From contig NC_051104.1 in the NCBI RefSeq assembly GCF_901709675.1, positions 4,323,501 to 4,387,500 of the forward strand: a stretch of DNA of 64,000 bases, read 5' to 3'. The DNA comes from Syngnathus acus (Eukaryota; Chordata; Actinopteri; Syngnathiformes; Syngnathidae). The notes below the pieces were generated by a model. That model made no database searches. It was not told the DNA's origin and saw only the letters and a program-made list of their open reading frames with translations. This document shows positions 27,121-39,480 of this stretch, piece by piece (position 1 is the first letter of the stretch; every line of letters begins with the position of its first letter). The translations under genes and the position numbers were made by a program.

Positions 27121-27290
27121 CCGTAATTTTCGGACTATAAGTCGCGGTTTTTTTTCATAGTTTGGGTGGGGGGGCGACTTATACTCAGGAGCGATTTATA
27201 TACATATATATGGTTTTTTTTCACTTTTTTGGGCATTTTATGGCTGGTGCGACTTATACTCCGGTGCGACTTATAGTCCGAAAATTACGG
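27121..27290. mobile_element. MITE, 25-bp perfect terminal inverted repeats
   Basis: The ends are exact reverse complements over 25 bases: 27121-27145, beginning CCGTAATTTTCGGACTATAA, and 27266-27290. The element is 170 bp, has no coding capacity, and is flanked by TA on both sides within a TA microsatellite, suggesting TA target preference. Internally the GCGACTTATA motif recurs near the right end. It belongs to the same broad family as the elements at 3.6, 4.5, 27.3, 44.4 and 46.8 kb. The perfect ends suggest a young copy. I do not name the transposase superfamily. Confidence 0.88.
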
Positions 27291-27310
27291 TATATATATA
27301 TATGTATATA

Positions 27311-27552
27311 CCGTATTTTCCGCACTATAAGGCGCACCAGATTATAAGGCGCAACTTCAATGAATGGCCCATTTTAAAACTTTGTCCATATATAAGATAT
27401 ATACATTTGGCCCGCGGGCCGGACTTTGGACACGCCTGCTGTAGTGGCTCAATATTGGTCCATATATAAGGCGCACCTGATTATAAGGCGCACTGTCGGC
27501 TTTTGAGAAAATTTGAGGTTTTTAGGTGCGCCTTATAGTGCGGAAAATACGG
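27311..27552. mobile_element. MITE, 28-bp perfect terminal inverted repeats
   Basis: The left end 27311-27338 (CCGTATTTTCCGCACTATAA and eight more bases) is the exact reverse complement of the right end 27525-27552. The 242-bp element is flanked by TA and lies only 20 bp from the element at 27121-27290. TATAAGGCGCA motifs recur inside both ends. The centre holds a foreign-looking segment (about 27409-27442) containing GGCCCGCGGGCC and GGACTTTGGACACGCCTGCT, which resembles the end of another common fish DNA transposon. The element has no coding capacity. Confidence 0.88.
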
Positions 27553-29639
27553 TATGTATATATATATTTATATTTATTTCTTTTTTTTCTTTTTTAAAAG
27601 GATGGGTTTGAAAGCAAGCTTTCATCACAAAATGAAATGAGAAAAAATGATCTACCTGACACTTCTTCTGTCACCAAGTCTCCCAGGAAATGTTTCATAA
27701 AGCCAGTTCAATGATGTGTGAGCCTTGTTCTTTTCTATATGGTCTGGATTCCCACAGCTTTGCACTTTGGCCCAAAAGGTAAAGGAATTAAGCAGCCTTT
27801 GTAACCTGTCAGCTACTTGGGAGGGAGTGTTTAGGTAGAATGAAAAGGTAGTCGTAGGTTATTTGGGTCTTGGGTAGATATGATCCCAAGACAACCAATT
27901 TATTAGTAAGTTGGCTTTGTGTATTGCGCTTTTGTGTTTAAGGTAAACACAAAAACCGGCATTAAAGGGGCTCGAATTTCTATAACTGTGGAGTAAAATT
28001 GAATTCATCAACATGTGGTTTTAAATGTTATGTTTCTGCAACAGGATGTTCTGTCGAGAAAAAAAAGTTGATCAACGACAGCCTGGGGAGCAGGCTGATG
28101 ATGTATTATGGGCCTTGTTTTCTTTCTTTTTTTTTTCGGAACCACAAGTTTAGTACCAGAAAGACTTCTCCTTTCCTCCCACTCTCCGGGTCTGCCAAGA
28201 GGACACAGAGGGGAAAAAAACAAAAATAAGAGCGATGGGAGGAAAGATGAGAACTCTCCCACCCATTTTGGAACAGTTCCCACATGCTGGGCTTTCAGTG
28301 GGAGGGCCGGGTTATTACAGTAGTTTGTCAAATGTTCCGTTTGGAACCATCGCTGCATCTTGGTTTTTTCCCGGAGCTGGTTAATTGTTGGAGAGCAATC
28401 AGATTTGATTGCAGTGAGTTAAACCTCCGAGCAATTTTAGCCTCTCACTGGGTACGTTAAAAAAGCTTCATTGTGTTCCACATGAATGATGGACACGGTG
28501 CACGCTAATGACGGAGCATTACATACATACGAATGACCTAACCGCAACATATGTTGCAGGAAATTTTCTCCGCTTTGTTAAACCTGGAACAGGTTAATAA
28601 ATAGTTCCATGAGCAGCTTTGTGTTCGGGAATGTATTTTGTGGTATTTCGTACAAAGCTAGAAGGGCTGTGACTTGTTTGTATGAGTTTTTGTCTTTGCA
28701 GTCAGGGGGTGGAGCCAGATGGAAAAATATGTCAAGCAAATAGAGCAGAAATTCTATTGTTGTGGGTAATGACTTTCCATAACACGCGGTGAATATGAAA
28801 GGAACCCCCCCATCATTTCCCTAAGAAACCCCTTTTTCATCTCATTCTCCTCCTGTCTGTTTTATTTTACAAACAAAGCCAACTACGGTGCATGTGCGGA
28901 AATAGTCTTCAAATACTTATAAATAAAAATCGGGTAAAAAGCAGGTGCCAGTCCGCTGGGGGTTGCATTAGTTTCATATCCTATTTTTCGTGTGATGTAC
29001 TTTTACTGGTTTCGGGCATACAATTAACCTCAGCATGGCGCCGGCTCATAATATTTCCACATCGGCCTAATTTGGGCTCAAATAACAGCGGCTGACCAAT
29101 AGTGGTTTATGCTAAAGCTCCCACAACAGGGGCCAATTCCAATTTGCCATATTTGTTGCGGCGAGTTTTGTGTTGTTTGGACTCGTGCGGAATTATAATT
29201 GTACTATCTCAGAAGCACAGAAAAATGTGCAACTACTCTATTGTCCTACAAATTTTATGTAGTCAATAAAAGGAAAACACAACAAACAGTAGATGGCAAC
29301 TTTCCCGACCTCCTTCCTTGTGATGAGTAAAAAGCAAAGCACCAGAAGCAAAAAGACAAACGGCAGTCATTACATTGGCTGAGGTGTTCCTTTTGATTCA
29401 CAAGGAATAGGTTCTACATTAATGGAGTCATTTTGACTCGTCTCCTACTTCACAGGAGGTGAAAACAAAGACTGGGGGAATGATAGCCTCGAGCAGTAGC
29501 AACGTTGCTTTGCTATACATTACAGAAGCAAGAAATGTTTTTGTTTTTTTAAATCCGGTGGCATTCATGTTGAAAATGCAATTCTCCAGAGCGACTGATT
29601 ACATTCAGTTGTTAAAACGATTTAACTATATCCCACATA

Positions 29640-29890
29640 ATTGTCAGTGTTGCTAATTGCTCTATACTGCGATATAAGAGGCACCCAAGTCTTCTAATTG
29701 CCGCATTTCTAGAATACAAGCAAACAGATGAGCTCTGATGACAATCAAAAGCAAAATTAGCGACGCACTCTGCAGGTGCAGAGGAAGGCAGCAATAACGG
29801 TATTGATTAGCCGTAGCCACCTTTTGCCACGCAATCAGCCGTTCACATGCCATTGCAATTAACCGTTTACATCTGCGCCTTAGCTTTCCA
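29640..29890. other. candidate conserved non-coding element
   Basis: It is repeat-free, with TTCTAATTGCCGC, GATTAGCCGTAGCC, CATTGCAATTAACCG and similar homeodomain-like sites. The two minus-strand open frames (29612-29794, 29662-29853) overlap in different frames and show nothing recognisable. Confidence 0.3.
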
Positions 29891-32800
29891 TCACTGTCAA
29901 ATTATCATCATGCGCTGTTTTGTGTTGACCGCTACCTTTGTTCTGCACAAAATGGAGATGACACGAAGGAATGTTGGTAGAGAGATCACAAAAAACACAG
30001 AAACAAGGAATTATTGTGTGGGTTGAGGAGGGCACAAAAGAAGCGAAATGGCGCCCGTCATCGGTATCGGACTCGAGTCGTGACATTTGAGAAGCTTTGG
30101 GAAAGGAGGCGGTTGGTGAAAGAGTAGCGAATACCTTATCCAAGAAAAAAAAACATATTATACATATATATATGAATATATATATATACTTTGTTTTCTT
30201 CAAGGCTGTTACAACGTGGATTAAAATTCTTTGATGATCCTATTTTAGGTCATGCGTAAGGCAGAATATGTAAATCTTTACTGTTTACCCAAAGGATGCA
30301 TATTTGGTTTTGTCTGTAAAGAAATCCACAGAGGAGCAACCCCATTAGCGCACTACAGGATAAGCACACCAAGACCCAGGGGAGATCATTATGAATAAGC
30401 TGTTTGCTGCCCTCCAATATGTAATTAACAATGCACGGAGAAGAATTAGTTCAACAATAGTTGTATTATGGTGGTTGAGGTTTGATGTCATTTACTTTAT
30501 CCGTGGCGGAAGTTTTCATTGGGTTATATTATTTCATGAACAAGTGATAAAAATAGAATCGTCCCTTTTTGAAGACCTTTTGATGTGTTTTGGTTCGAAA
30601 GAAAAAATGGTATTCCCCATTCCCCATGTGAGTCGTGAGTTTGCACATGACAGCTTCATATTTACACGTGAAGACTGCATGAATATAGAACAAATCCATA
30701 AGGGATGCGCCTCTGATTTTATTCCCCCAACATGAAGCGAGAGAAATGAAATGAAAACAAAAGCAAATGTGTGTGTTTTGCTGATAAACCAGACATCCAT
30801 CTTTCATTTGAAAAGAAAAAGAATGAAAAGGCTGACGGAAACAATCACTTTGTGTCGCATTCTTTTGTAATTGACACAAATTCACAGGGAAAGGAACAGG
30901 TGGGCAACCGGTTGTGTCCGATTGTGGACCGTCTAGAAACGGTTCCCAGAGGCAATGGGCAAGCATTCAAACAAATGCCAGCTTCGTTTATCCCAACCCT
31001 GCCTCATCTCACCATCTAGCCATCGCTTGCCAAGTGCTTCACAGGCTACTGCGTGCGGAAGGCGCAATTTCATGGGCTGTTGGCCAAACTTTCTCAATAG
31101 ACAAGTTTGTTCAGTCATATAATTTAAGGATGTATTTAATGTAGTGATGAGAATGCTCCGATGTGGTCACGCAACTTCACATTCCATTGCTGACTATTTT
31201 TTGATGCATTTCCAATTTCGGCAATCAGCAGGCAAACTTGTAGCATGGATTTTTTTTGTGTGTGAAAAAACTATCTTGATTTTTGGAAGTAAAGGTAAAA
31301 ATATTGTACAATTTGGTTGTTTTTGTGCAAGATTGTAGAAAGTTCCTGCTGCTTAACGTGTACAAAGCCAAGGCCTTGACAAGCATAAGGTAGCAGCTGG
31401 TCAGAGCCGTTTTCATTTGGAAATGAAAATGCTTTCATACATATGCACAGGAACACACGCTCACACACACACAAAGAAGTATAAAAGAGCCTCAGGATGT
31501 TTCAAACGTTCCAAGCGAGCAAAACTTTTGAAGTTCTCGGATGTAAATGCTTTCCAGGTTTCGTTTTCAGATGACTGGGTTAGCCTGGAGTCCATATTGT
31601 GCTTTTGATGATTCAATACCTGATCCAAAGGATTATGATGGACCCATGGGATGAAAGGTAGCAAAAAAAATCATAAATGTGACTCCTCTCTTACCTTTCT
31701 TGTTGTGTCACATCTCATTTGATGTAAGGATTTTTTTTTTTTAGTGCTGGCAAGATGTGCTTGTTGTTTTTTTTTGCTGCAGGTGCAAGTTGCATATTAA
31801 CAAAAAAGACAAATGGGACTCAAACCGAGCTTTAGGTCATCGGGGTCTTTCATTAGAATGCTGATCCTGTCAGATGAGCCTGGAAAACACAAACTTGGTG
31901 AGGAGGCCTTTGCTTGCCTAGTCAGGATTTTGCATTCATCCAACCAAGAGGGCAGTCCCGACTATCTTTTTTCCTTCTCTTTCTGCCTCCTATTGTTCTG
32001 CTTCACGGCTTGGTCAGCGTTTTCTTCCCCCGTCGGAAAGTGTGGGATTATGCAAGACGGCCGGCATCAAATGATCGGTAACTTAGCCCTTCTCTTGTCT
32101 TTAAGTCTCGTAAATGCTGAGCGTGGATATCTGTGGAGCCTGGAACAACACAACAGGCAAGCCCTGTCAGCACATAGACGCGTGTGGACACGCATGTAGC
32201 TATAGAAGCATTCACACGTGTAGCTTTTTGATATCAAGGTCAAATGATGTCGTTTTTGAATGTAGGAAAACAACAAGAACGTCTCTTCTAAGGCTGAAGA
32301 ATTCTTATTTCAATTTCCTGCCTGAACAAAAACACAGTAAAGTGACTTCACGCTATACGCCGTGTAACATCACGACTGCAGTCGATGAATAACGCAGCAT
32401 GTAATTGCCGTACGACTGCACTATTTTTCTGTGTTATTCCAGTAGAATTTCCTTTTTTTTTTTTTGAAGGCAGAAGGCCCTCTGTGGCATGTCCCAGAAA
32501 ACTCGTCTGATGCTTGTAAACTCAAAGCATATTGATTATTGGGTGTCAGTGAGTGAACTGTCTCTGAGGCATTGTGTCTTATCTGAGGCATTGGGTCATC
32601 TTTTCAGTCATCACACTGTTTTTACTTCTGCCTGAACCCACACTGTCCTTTTAGTTGATGAAATCTCTAACTCACTCCCACACGCTTTGCCCTTTTAAAA
32701 GATCCCGTTCAATACGTGTTTCCAGCTCTGGAAGTTTGTGATCCTCTGATTAAAGCATTTCTCTGCCTTTCATGGATCGGCCTTAACCAGTTTATTTTAC

Positions 32801-33395
32801 CTAAATGATTAAGTCTTAATTTTCTTGTTTGCGGGCGCTTGCTCATTTGCTCTAATGACCGAAATGATGCCAACATTGCAATTACAGAGCTCTTGTTTGA
32901 TTGAGAAACATGTGTCCAGCTGGTAAGCCAATGAGCTATTAAACATACACACATTGCCAAATCAAATGGATCCACTATTACATCCAGTAAATACTTTGCT
33001 CCGTTTAATAACACTAATAAAGTTTATTGTGCGATCAAAACACTACCCGGAGTTTTTCACAGCAGTACAGGGAGGAAAAAAAAAAGTACTGCATTTCACA
33101 CCACATTATCACTACTGTTCTGTTTTACTGTCAATGTAATGAGCCATTGTGTTTTCTAATCGGTACAGTAGATTTTATTCAGCCACCCAAGTTGGAAGTT
33201 TGCATGTTAAACATTTGCCGTGCTTGATAAAACACATTAACAGTCCGATGAAACGTCGAATCCTCTTCCCATGCAGAAGCGTCACCCTGAATTACACTCC
33301 GGTGGATGCACAGTCAACCAAACAAGCTCAAGTACAGCCTTGCAGGCAGTCAGTCATTCTGCCCGGCAACACCTTATCCCAGCCATGACAGATAA

Positions 33396-33418
33396 GTGTG
33401 TGTGTGTGTGGGGGGGGG
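33396..33418. repeat. (GT)7 plus nine-base G run
   Basis: A GT run passes directly into a G homopolymer, a compound microsatellite. Confidence 0.9.
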
Positions 33419-36400
33419 TTCAGTTCGTTGGAGGGTTGCGGTGTGAGTGCAAGAAATGGATGGCTGAGTTGGATGTTTGGGAGTGAAGGAGTGGTGGGTT
33501 GCAGGGGTACTTGAGCCTTAGCTGTGGAGGCACTGAAGTGTTTTCCTAGCATATTTTTAGGCTGAATAATGTGTCTCCATAGATTTGTGGGTAGATTCTT
33601 ACTTCTGCATGTTATTTTATTATTTAGCCAATAATGGAGCGAGGGTCAATCTATTGGACAGCGCTCTCATTAATTGCATTTAGTCATGTCTACAATTTGT
33701 GTCATCACATCACTGTCTTACCATCAGTGTACTTATATAATGTAAAATTCTTTCTGATGAATTTTGCCAAGTCTCAACCCCACAGACCTCATCACTGGAT
33801 TCCTTTGTAGTGAGACAAGAGGAAAGCTGCAACACAAACATTTACATTGCAATGGTGGCTGACGTAAATATGAGTTAGAATTACAATGTGGAAGGGTTTG
33901 CGCAATAGTGTGGCAAGTCCAACGGTAGAAAACACCGTACTGATGGATTGCTATAGCTTAAGAACAAGGAGATATATCATGAGGGGGCCTGCCATGAGGA
34001 GGGGCCGGGGCGGAAGAAGAACTTTCAGTAGAGCAGAGTCCATGACAGTTAGGACACATGGGGGAAGGCAGGTGGTTCAGTAGTGATAAGGAATGAAAGG
34101 GGCTGAGAGACTTTTGATGGCTTATTCTTAAAAGAAGTGGATACGAGGAACCCATGACTGCTTCCAGTCAGCAGTTGAAACAGATTCATGGATGAAAGAG
34201 AGAAGGGACACGGTGTGTCAGCGATGCTGGATGCTCACGTCACTGTCGTGGAAGGATAAGCTATTCCGAGTATACCCACTACCATTACCATGCTAATGGA
34301 ATATTACACACCAATCTAATGAAAGAAAAAAAATACAACCCACAACTCCTTTCTTATTTATTGGCCTGTCTGGGGACAACGGATGAAAATTAGCTTTGTA
34401 GCTATAACCCAACATATTTATGTTCATGACTGTGCATTGTCCCTATTTAAATAAAATAAAATGAAAAATCAATTGAATCAGATTTGTTCTGTTATAAAAA
34501 AATAATATTTAGATCTTAATAAATTGAAAGAGTCTGCTACAGATGGCCCAAAAGGTTTCGGTAATGGTTGGCTCCATCATTTTGATTTCTGAGAAGGAGA
34601 TGATGGGTTTTTCAAATCCTGTTATGTCCCTTCTGTGTGTGCAATTGTGTGTGTGTCGAAAAGGGACAGGAGATCATCAGATTAATAACTACCTCTTTTA
34701 TTAAGAAAACACTGTTACTTTGTTTGTTCATCCAAGCATGACCCAACTAAGCCAATACACTCGCTGCTCCAGAGCTGATTATTGTCCATTATGTTTGTTC
34801 GGAGGATTTTGGTCGGACTCAAATGGATTAGAGCTGATTTAAAGACTAAAAAAGAGGGGATTATTTTGGGAGGGTGGGTGCACTTGTGTACATGTGTACA
34901 AAAGTGTTTCCTGAAAGTAGGAAGCAAACACTTTTTTTTTTTTTCTTTTTAAATCAAACTGGTACTGTATAGCCTTGTTGCCTGGTGACTCTGTAGCTAG
35001 CTGCTCTGACAATGCAAAAGGATAATGAAATCTCTTGCTGTTCCAAGTCTCCAGGCGATGGTACAAACAGAAGAGAGGAAATAAATATACTTCAAGTCTT
35101 TGTAGCCTGTGGATTACAACTCACTTAATAAGCCCTTTTGCTCTGAAGCAACAGCTTGGGACATTATATAGTGATGAGAGAGAAAGAATAATTCCCACTG
35201 TCCTGTTTTTGTGCCTCCACTTTTTATTCTCCACGCCTTGAATTTGGATCGGTCTATTGTTCTTCATTGGTAATTTTAGCAGCTTTGGTACGCCTCTCCA
35301 TTCATACCTGTCATTAGCGAGGGGGCCTCCTCTTCCTCCTCTGAGCAGGTCACCTCGTGGAAGGTGTGAGGAGAATCTATTACAGCCACCTTGGGGTTTC
35401 GGCTCGAGGACGATGAGAAACTATGAAGCTGCTCTTGAATGTGAATCGCTTTTACCTATTTTAAATATTGTCACGCTGCTGTTTCTTTGCCCTCCTTCCT
35501 CATGTTATGCAAGATATTTGACGCAGATCTGGCAGCTTGACAATTACTCGGAGCAAGGAAAACAACAATACAAGAAAAATGCACGGGTGTCAAGTGACGA
35601 CTGCAGGCTCTACCGCGCAGAGAAGATAAACATAAATCATGTGTGTGTGTTATTTGGTGAAAACACACTCCTGGTGCTTCTAATTAGCCAATGTGTTCAT
35701 TAGCTCTGTGAAGAGATTAGACGGTCAGTCAATCAGGGTGACGGGCCAAAATGTGACTCCTCTCTCTTGTAATTATGCAAACTAGCGAGAGAAGACCAAT
35801 ATTGGACTGCTTGGGTGTTTCTCACTCCTGCTTAACATTCTGGTAAAAGACTTAAAAGTCACTCTAACTTGTTCAATGTCACCTTGGTGGCTGCTCCTTT
35901 ACTTTTTTTTCAAAAGCTGCAGTGCATTGTTTCCATTCCACACACCATTTTTTAACCTTGAAGAACCAAGGTGCTGTGCAAAACACGTACTACTCGAATT
36001 CAAAAGAATAATGATTCAATGGCATTGGCAACCTAGGGAAAAGAGAAAGATGTGGCCCTTGTGTATCCATGGTTACGTTGGTTTTATTGCTGTTTGTTTT
36101 GGGCAGTCGACGCAATAAAAGTCCTGTAAGAGAACTGAATAGGCACCGGGTGCAGTTCCAAAAGAAGGCTCATAGAATTCTCATGAAAAAAAAAAAAAAT
36201 CCCTCCTTTTCAAAGCCATCTGGTTTCCAAGGGTCTTGTGATTGGATTGCCCCTGAATGCACGCCTTCATCATGTTTTAGTTTTCCAATTAAGATTCAGA
36301 GTGCAAGAACTCTCATGTCTGCTATTAAAAAAAAAAAAAAGCCAAATGGAAAATTAAGGGTCTCTAGTAGCAGGCTCGATCAAGCTTGACCTCATTTTGG

Positions 36401-36575
36401 TGTTAATGAAATATAGCGGCGGCGACTCATGCATGTGCAGAGGAGGGGGAAAGGGGAAGAGTGCATGGTAAAGGGAAAATAGGGAGTGGCAAAACATAAA
36501 ACGCATGTAAAGGCTTTATTTTGCACTTTTATCCCCCAACTTGTACCTTCCTGTAAATCGAGCTGTTGTTACATG

Positions 36576-36625
36576 CAGTTTCTCACACGTGAGATTAATA
36601 AAGTTCCTCTTATCTTATCTTTATT
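36576..36625 (+). mobile_element. possible retroposon 3' tail, plus orientation
   Basis: GTGAGATTAATAAAGTTCCT followed by CTTATCTTATCTTTATT resembles the GGGATTAATAAAGTATCTATC-type 3' ends of fish LINEs and SINEs. No body is recognisable upstream. Confidence 0.4.
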
Positions 36626-36785
36626 GATAGTGGAAATCACACATTGTCCTGGTTTGAAATTGTCTGTACGCCTATCATCTATTTTAAAAAAAAATGTTTC
36701 TTAAAATTACATGAAATTAAATCCAGTCTGCTTAATTCTAGTTTCTGATCGTAATATGGTTACCTAGTTGCCTTGAAATAAGGCT

Positions 36786-36815
36786 AGTATCGATACCTGG
36801 TATCGGTACTTGCCC
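36786..36815 (-). repeat. fragment of a CGATACC-type dispersed repeat
   Basis: GTATCGATACCTGGTATCGG followed by TACTTGCC reads on the other strand as GGCAAGTACCGATACCAGG. This wording recurs in many fish repeats and matches the fragment at 62352-62410 in opposite orientation. Confidence 0.45.
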
Positions 36816-38712
36816 ATTTCTAATATGTAACAATAGACCACTTTAGACTATTGCACATTTATTTGTTATATTGATTAAATTTATTATATTTATTTATTTT
36901 CATTCAAAAAAAATATTGGATTATTTGATTTATTACGTAAATATATTTGATTTAAGTCTAGGTAAAATGGAAGCCTTTCAACCAAAATCTGGTCTGACTT
37001 TTGCAAACATGCAAATAATGACTCCAGTAAATGTAGTCAGCCAAACAACAGCAGTAATGTTCACCCATGCTGACAGCCCAACACTTATCCAGGCTAATAT
37101 TCATCATCTGCCTTTCTGAGGCGTGTTCAACAAATTGGACGGGAGACGTGTCTCTCCAGTTATTATTTAGCAGACTATGAGGAGGTGCCATAAAAGCTAA
37201 ATGCACCCTGTGCGTGAGTTATGCAGCAAACATGAAATTAGACACACATCACTATCCAAGGGCATACAAATGGGATGATAAAATGCATTCAAGCATTGAA
37301 ATCTGAACATTTGCCACATTTGACTCGTTCCTGATTACCATCGATTGACCACACAGGAAATTTTATTTTGAAAATAGATTTTTTGAGGGGGTGGAGAGTG
37401 AAGGATGACACCAGATGCTTTAAAAACCCCTCTTGATTCATTAAAAAGTCACTGTCACCAGAGACGAGGCAGGGGTGGGGGTTAATCCTCGTTCACAATG
37501 TGTGTGTGTGCACAAGTGTGTGAGACACAGCTGAGTGATCCTCGTCATGTCTCTGAGGGGTAATTAGCTTTGGCGTGGCCTGTCGGTGTTCCGCAGGCCT
37601 CCCCAGTCCCAAGACTCAGCTGACTGTGTCATGGCGGAGGCAGAGCCTCGTCTGCGGGGAGAATAGCAAGCAGCGGAGCCGTTAGGATGGAGAAGTGACG
37701 AGGGGGCTCACGTTGGAATGATACTCCCGTCAGACTTCTCTTTCTGCAAGAAATATGTCTTTTACTCATGTTATTCCTCTTTTTCTGTCCTTCTTTCCCA
37801 TCTCTTAACTTCTGCCTTTCATCGGTTTGAACATTGTCAAATATAAAACGTAGAGTGATATAAAAAAAAATAATATTGCCTAAACGTAATTCATAATGCT
37901 CTGTGGTTTTTAGTGGTGTCTCATAAAGTCGTACCTGTCCAACTGTCAATCAAAAGTGTCTTCTCTGTAAAGTCTCTTGTATTAAGTGTATCTAGTGCTA
38001 TGGCAGATGGATTTCTATATATAGATAAGAAATCATTTCATTTCAGCTCCCCCCTTCCCTCTCTCTCTCTCTGCCCTCTGTTTCCATCAATTCGTTGTCT
38101 TTTCCTCCACCTTTACATTGATTTTCCCTAACATGGAGCATGACGCCTATCAATATTTCCCGCTGCTATGGCCAACAGCCATCCATCAGTGGTTGAAATA
38201 CACAACTCGCTCATTCTAATGTTAACACGCCGAAGCTTGTGTCTGCCCACCTTGTGTTATATTTCACCAGCTTTGTTCACTGCTTGATCAATTTCTAGTC
38301 TTGTGTCTTTAATAATATAATATAATAATGATAATAGAGAAACAGTTTCAACCATTAATGCAGTAATTATATTAAATTTGCAAAGTTTTGATTGTTTTGT
38401 GATTGTGAACTCTAGTTAGCCATTTCATCGATATATATAGAAATAATTCATTCTAAAATCAATGTAACTTGAACGATTCTTCGTTGTTAAGAGGATATTG
38501 TAACTTGTTTTATAGATTCCAATCGCTCTTCCATCGAAGCATTGTCAGGGAAGTATTTAGTGTTGACATTTTTAACAGAGTGGTCAGGGCATGTTGATTA
38601 ATAAATAATTAATGGTGTAGATTGATGAAGCCTAAGGACATTGGATGTTCTTGCAAAAAGTTAAACTTTAATGACAAGAATTGAGTTTGTAGAGTGTAAT
38701 TAATGAATTGAA

Positions 38713-38726
38713 GGGGGGGGGGGGGG
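38713..38726. repeat. 14-base G homopolymer
   Basis: An uninterrupted G14 tract. Such tracts are unstable and error-prone in assemblies. Confidence 0.95.
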
Positions 38727-39099
38727 TCACCGAGCCTCATTAAAAAGGCTGACTCGAGACTGCCAGCTTGGGTGACCATCACAATTCGCCATTTTGCTAA
38801 TGATCGGGTCATCACCTATATCCATACACCCGGCATGCCAATCAGAAACACACACAAACACACAACTGTGTTCTTTCTGAGTGCTTGAATGGAAGCAAAG
38901 GCCAAAGAGTCATCAGGACTCCACAGGATGCGCTTGAGCTCAGGCATTCCCCTGCAGTAAGACGCTATCCGCCATCTGCTTGACCTTTTATTTGAATACT
39001 TTGGAGGCTAACTAATATTGAACTTCTGTTTACCAGAGCATAAATACAATATCATCCGCACTGTAAAAAAAAGCATATTAGTATTATAAAACATTTGTG

Positions 39100-39480
39100 C
39101 GTAGACTACACAACTAGAGCGATCCATCATTTCAAAAGATGGGAAAGATTGTCACCAGCCCAGTATGAGAAATTAGCATGATAAATGTCTTTGCTAATGA
39201 TTTATGCAGTGAGCATATAAATATATGGACGTAAACCCGGGGGACTAGCCCAGATCGGGAATCCCAACCCCCTCACAACAGTCAAGACCTTGAGGCGGGT
39301 GCTCCAGCCATAGTCGCAAAAAATGGCCTGTCCTACATCCTGACATCCCTTAATGAATGTGACATTTAGCTGATATTTGCATGCCATGCATGATGTTAAA
39401 TTAGCATGTTGAAACACTAAGCTTGAGATTAGACAAAGCTCAGCAAATGCACACAATCCATCATGCAAAGATTTACAACA
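39100..39480. other. candidate conserved non-coding element with POU octamer
   Basis: It contains the perfect octamer ATTTGCAT at 39375-39382, and several TTAGCAT or GCTAAT cores (for example near 39172, 39194 and 39400). No repeat is visible. The minus-strand open frame 39202-39468 has no recognisable domain. Confidence 0.3.

Noticed and set aside
30529-30966. 145-codon minus-strand open frame
   Set aside because: Translation shows no known motif and overlaps other frames on both strands. Treated as chance.
35257-35703. 148-codon open frame
   Set aside because: No domain, no signal peptide of convincing form and no splice context. Composition is like that of other non-coding patches.
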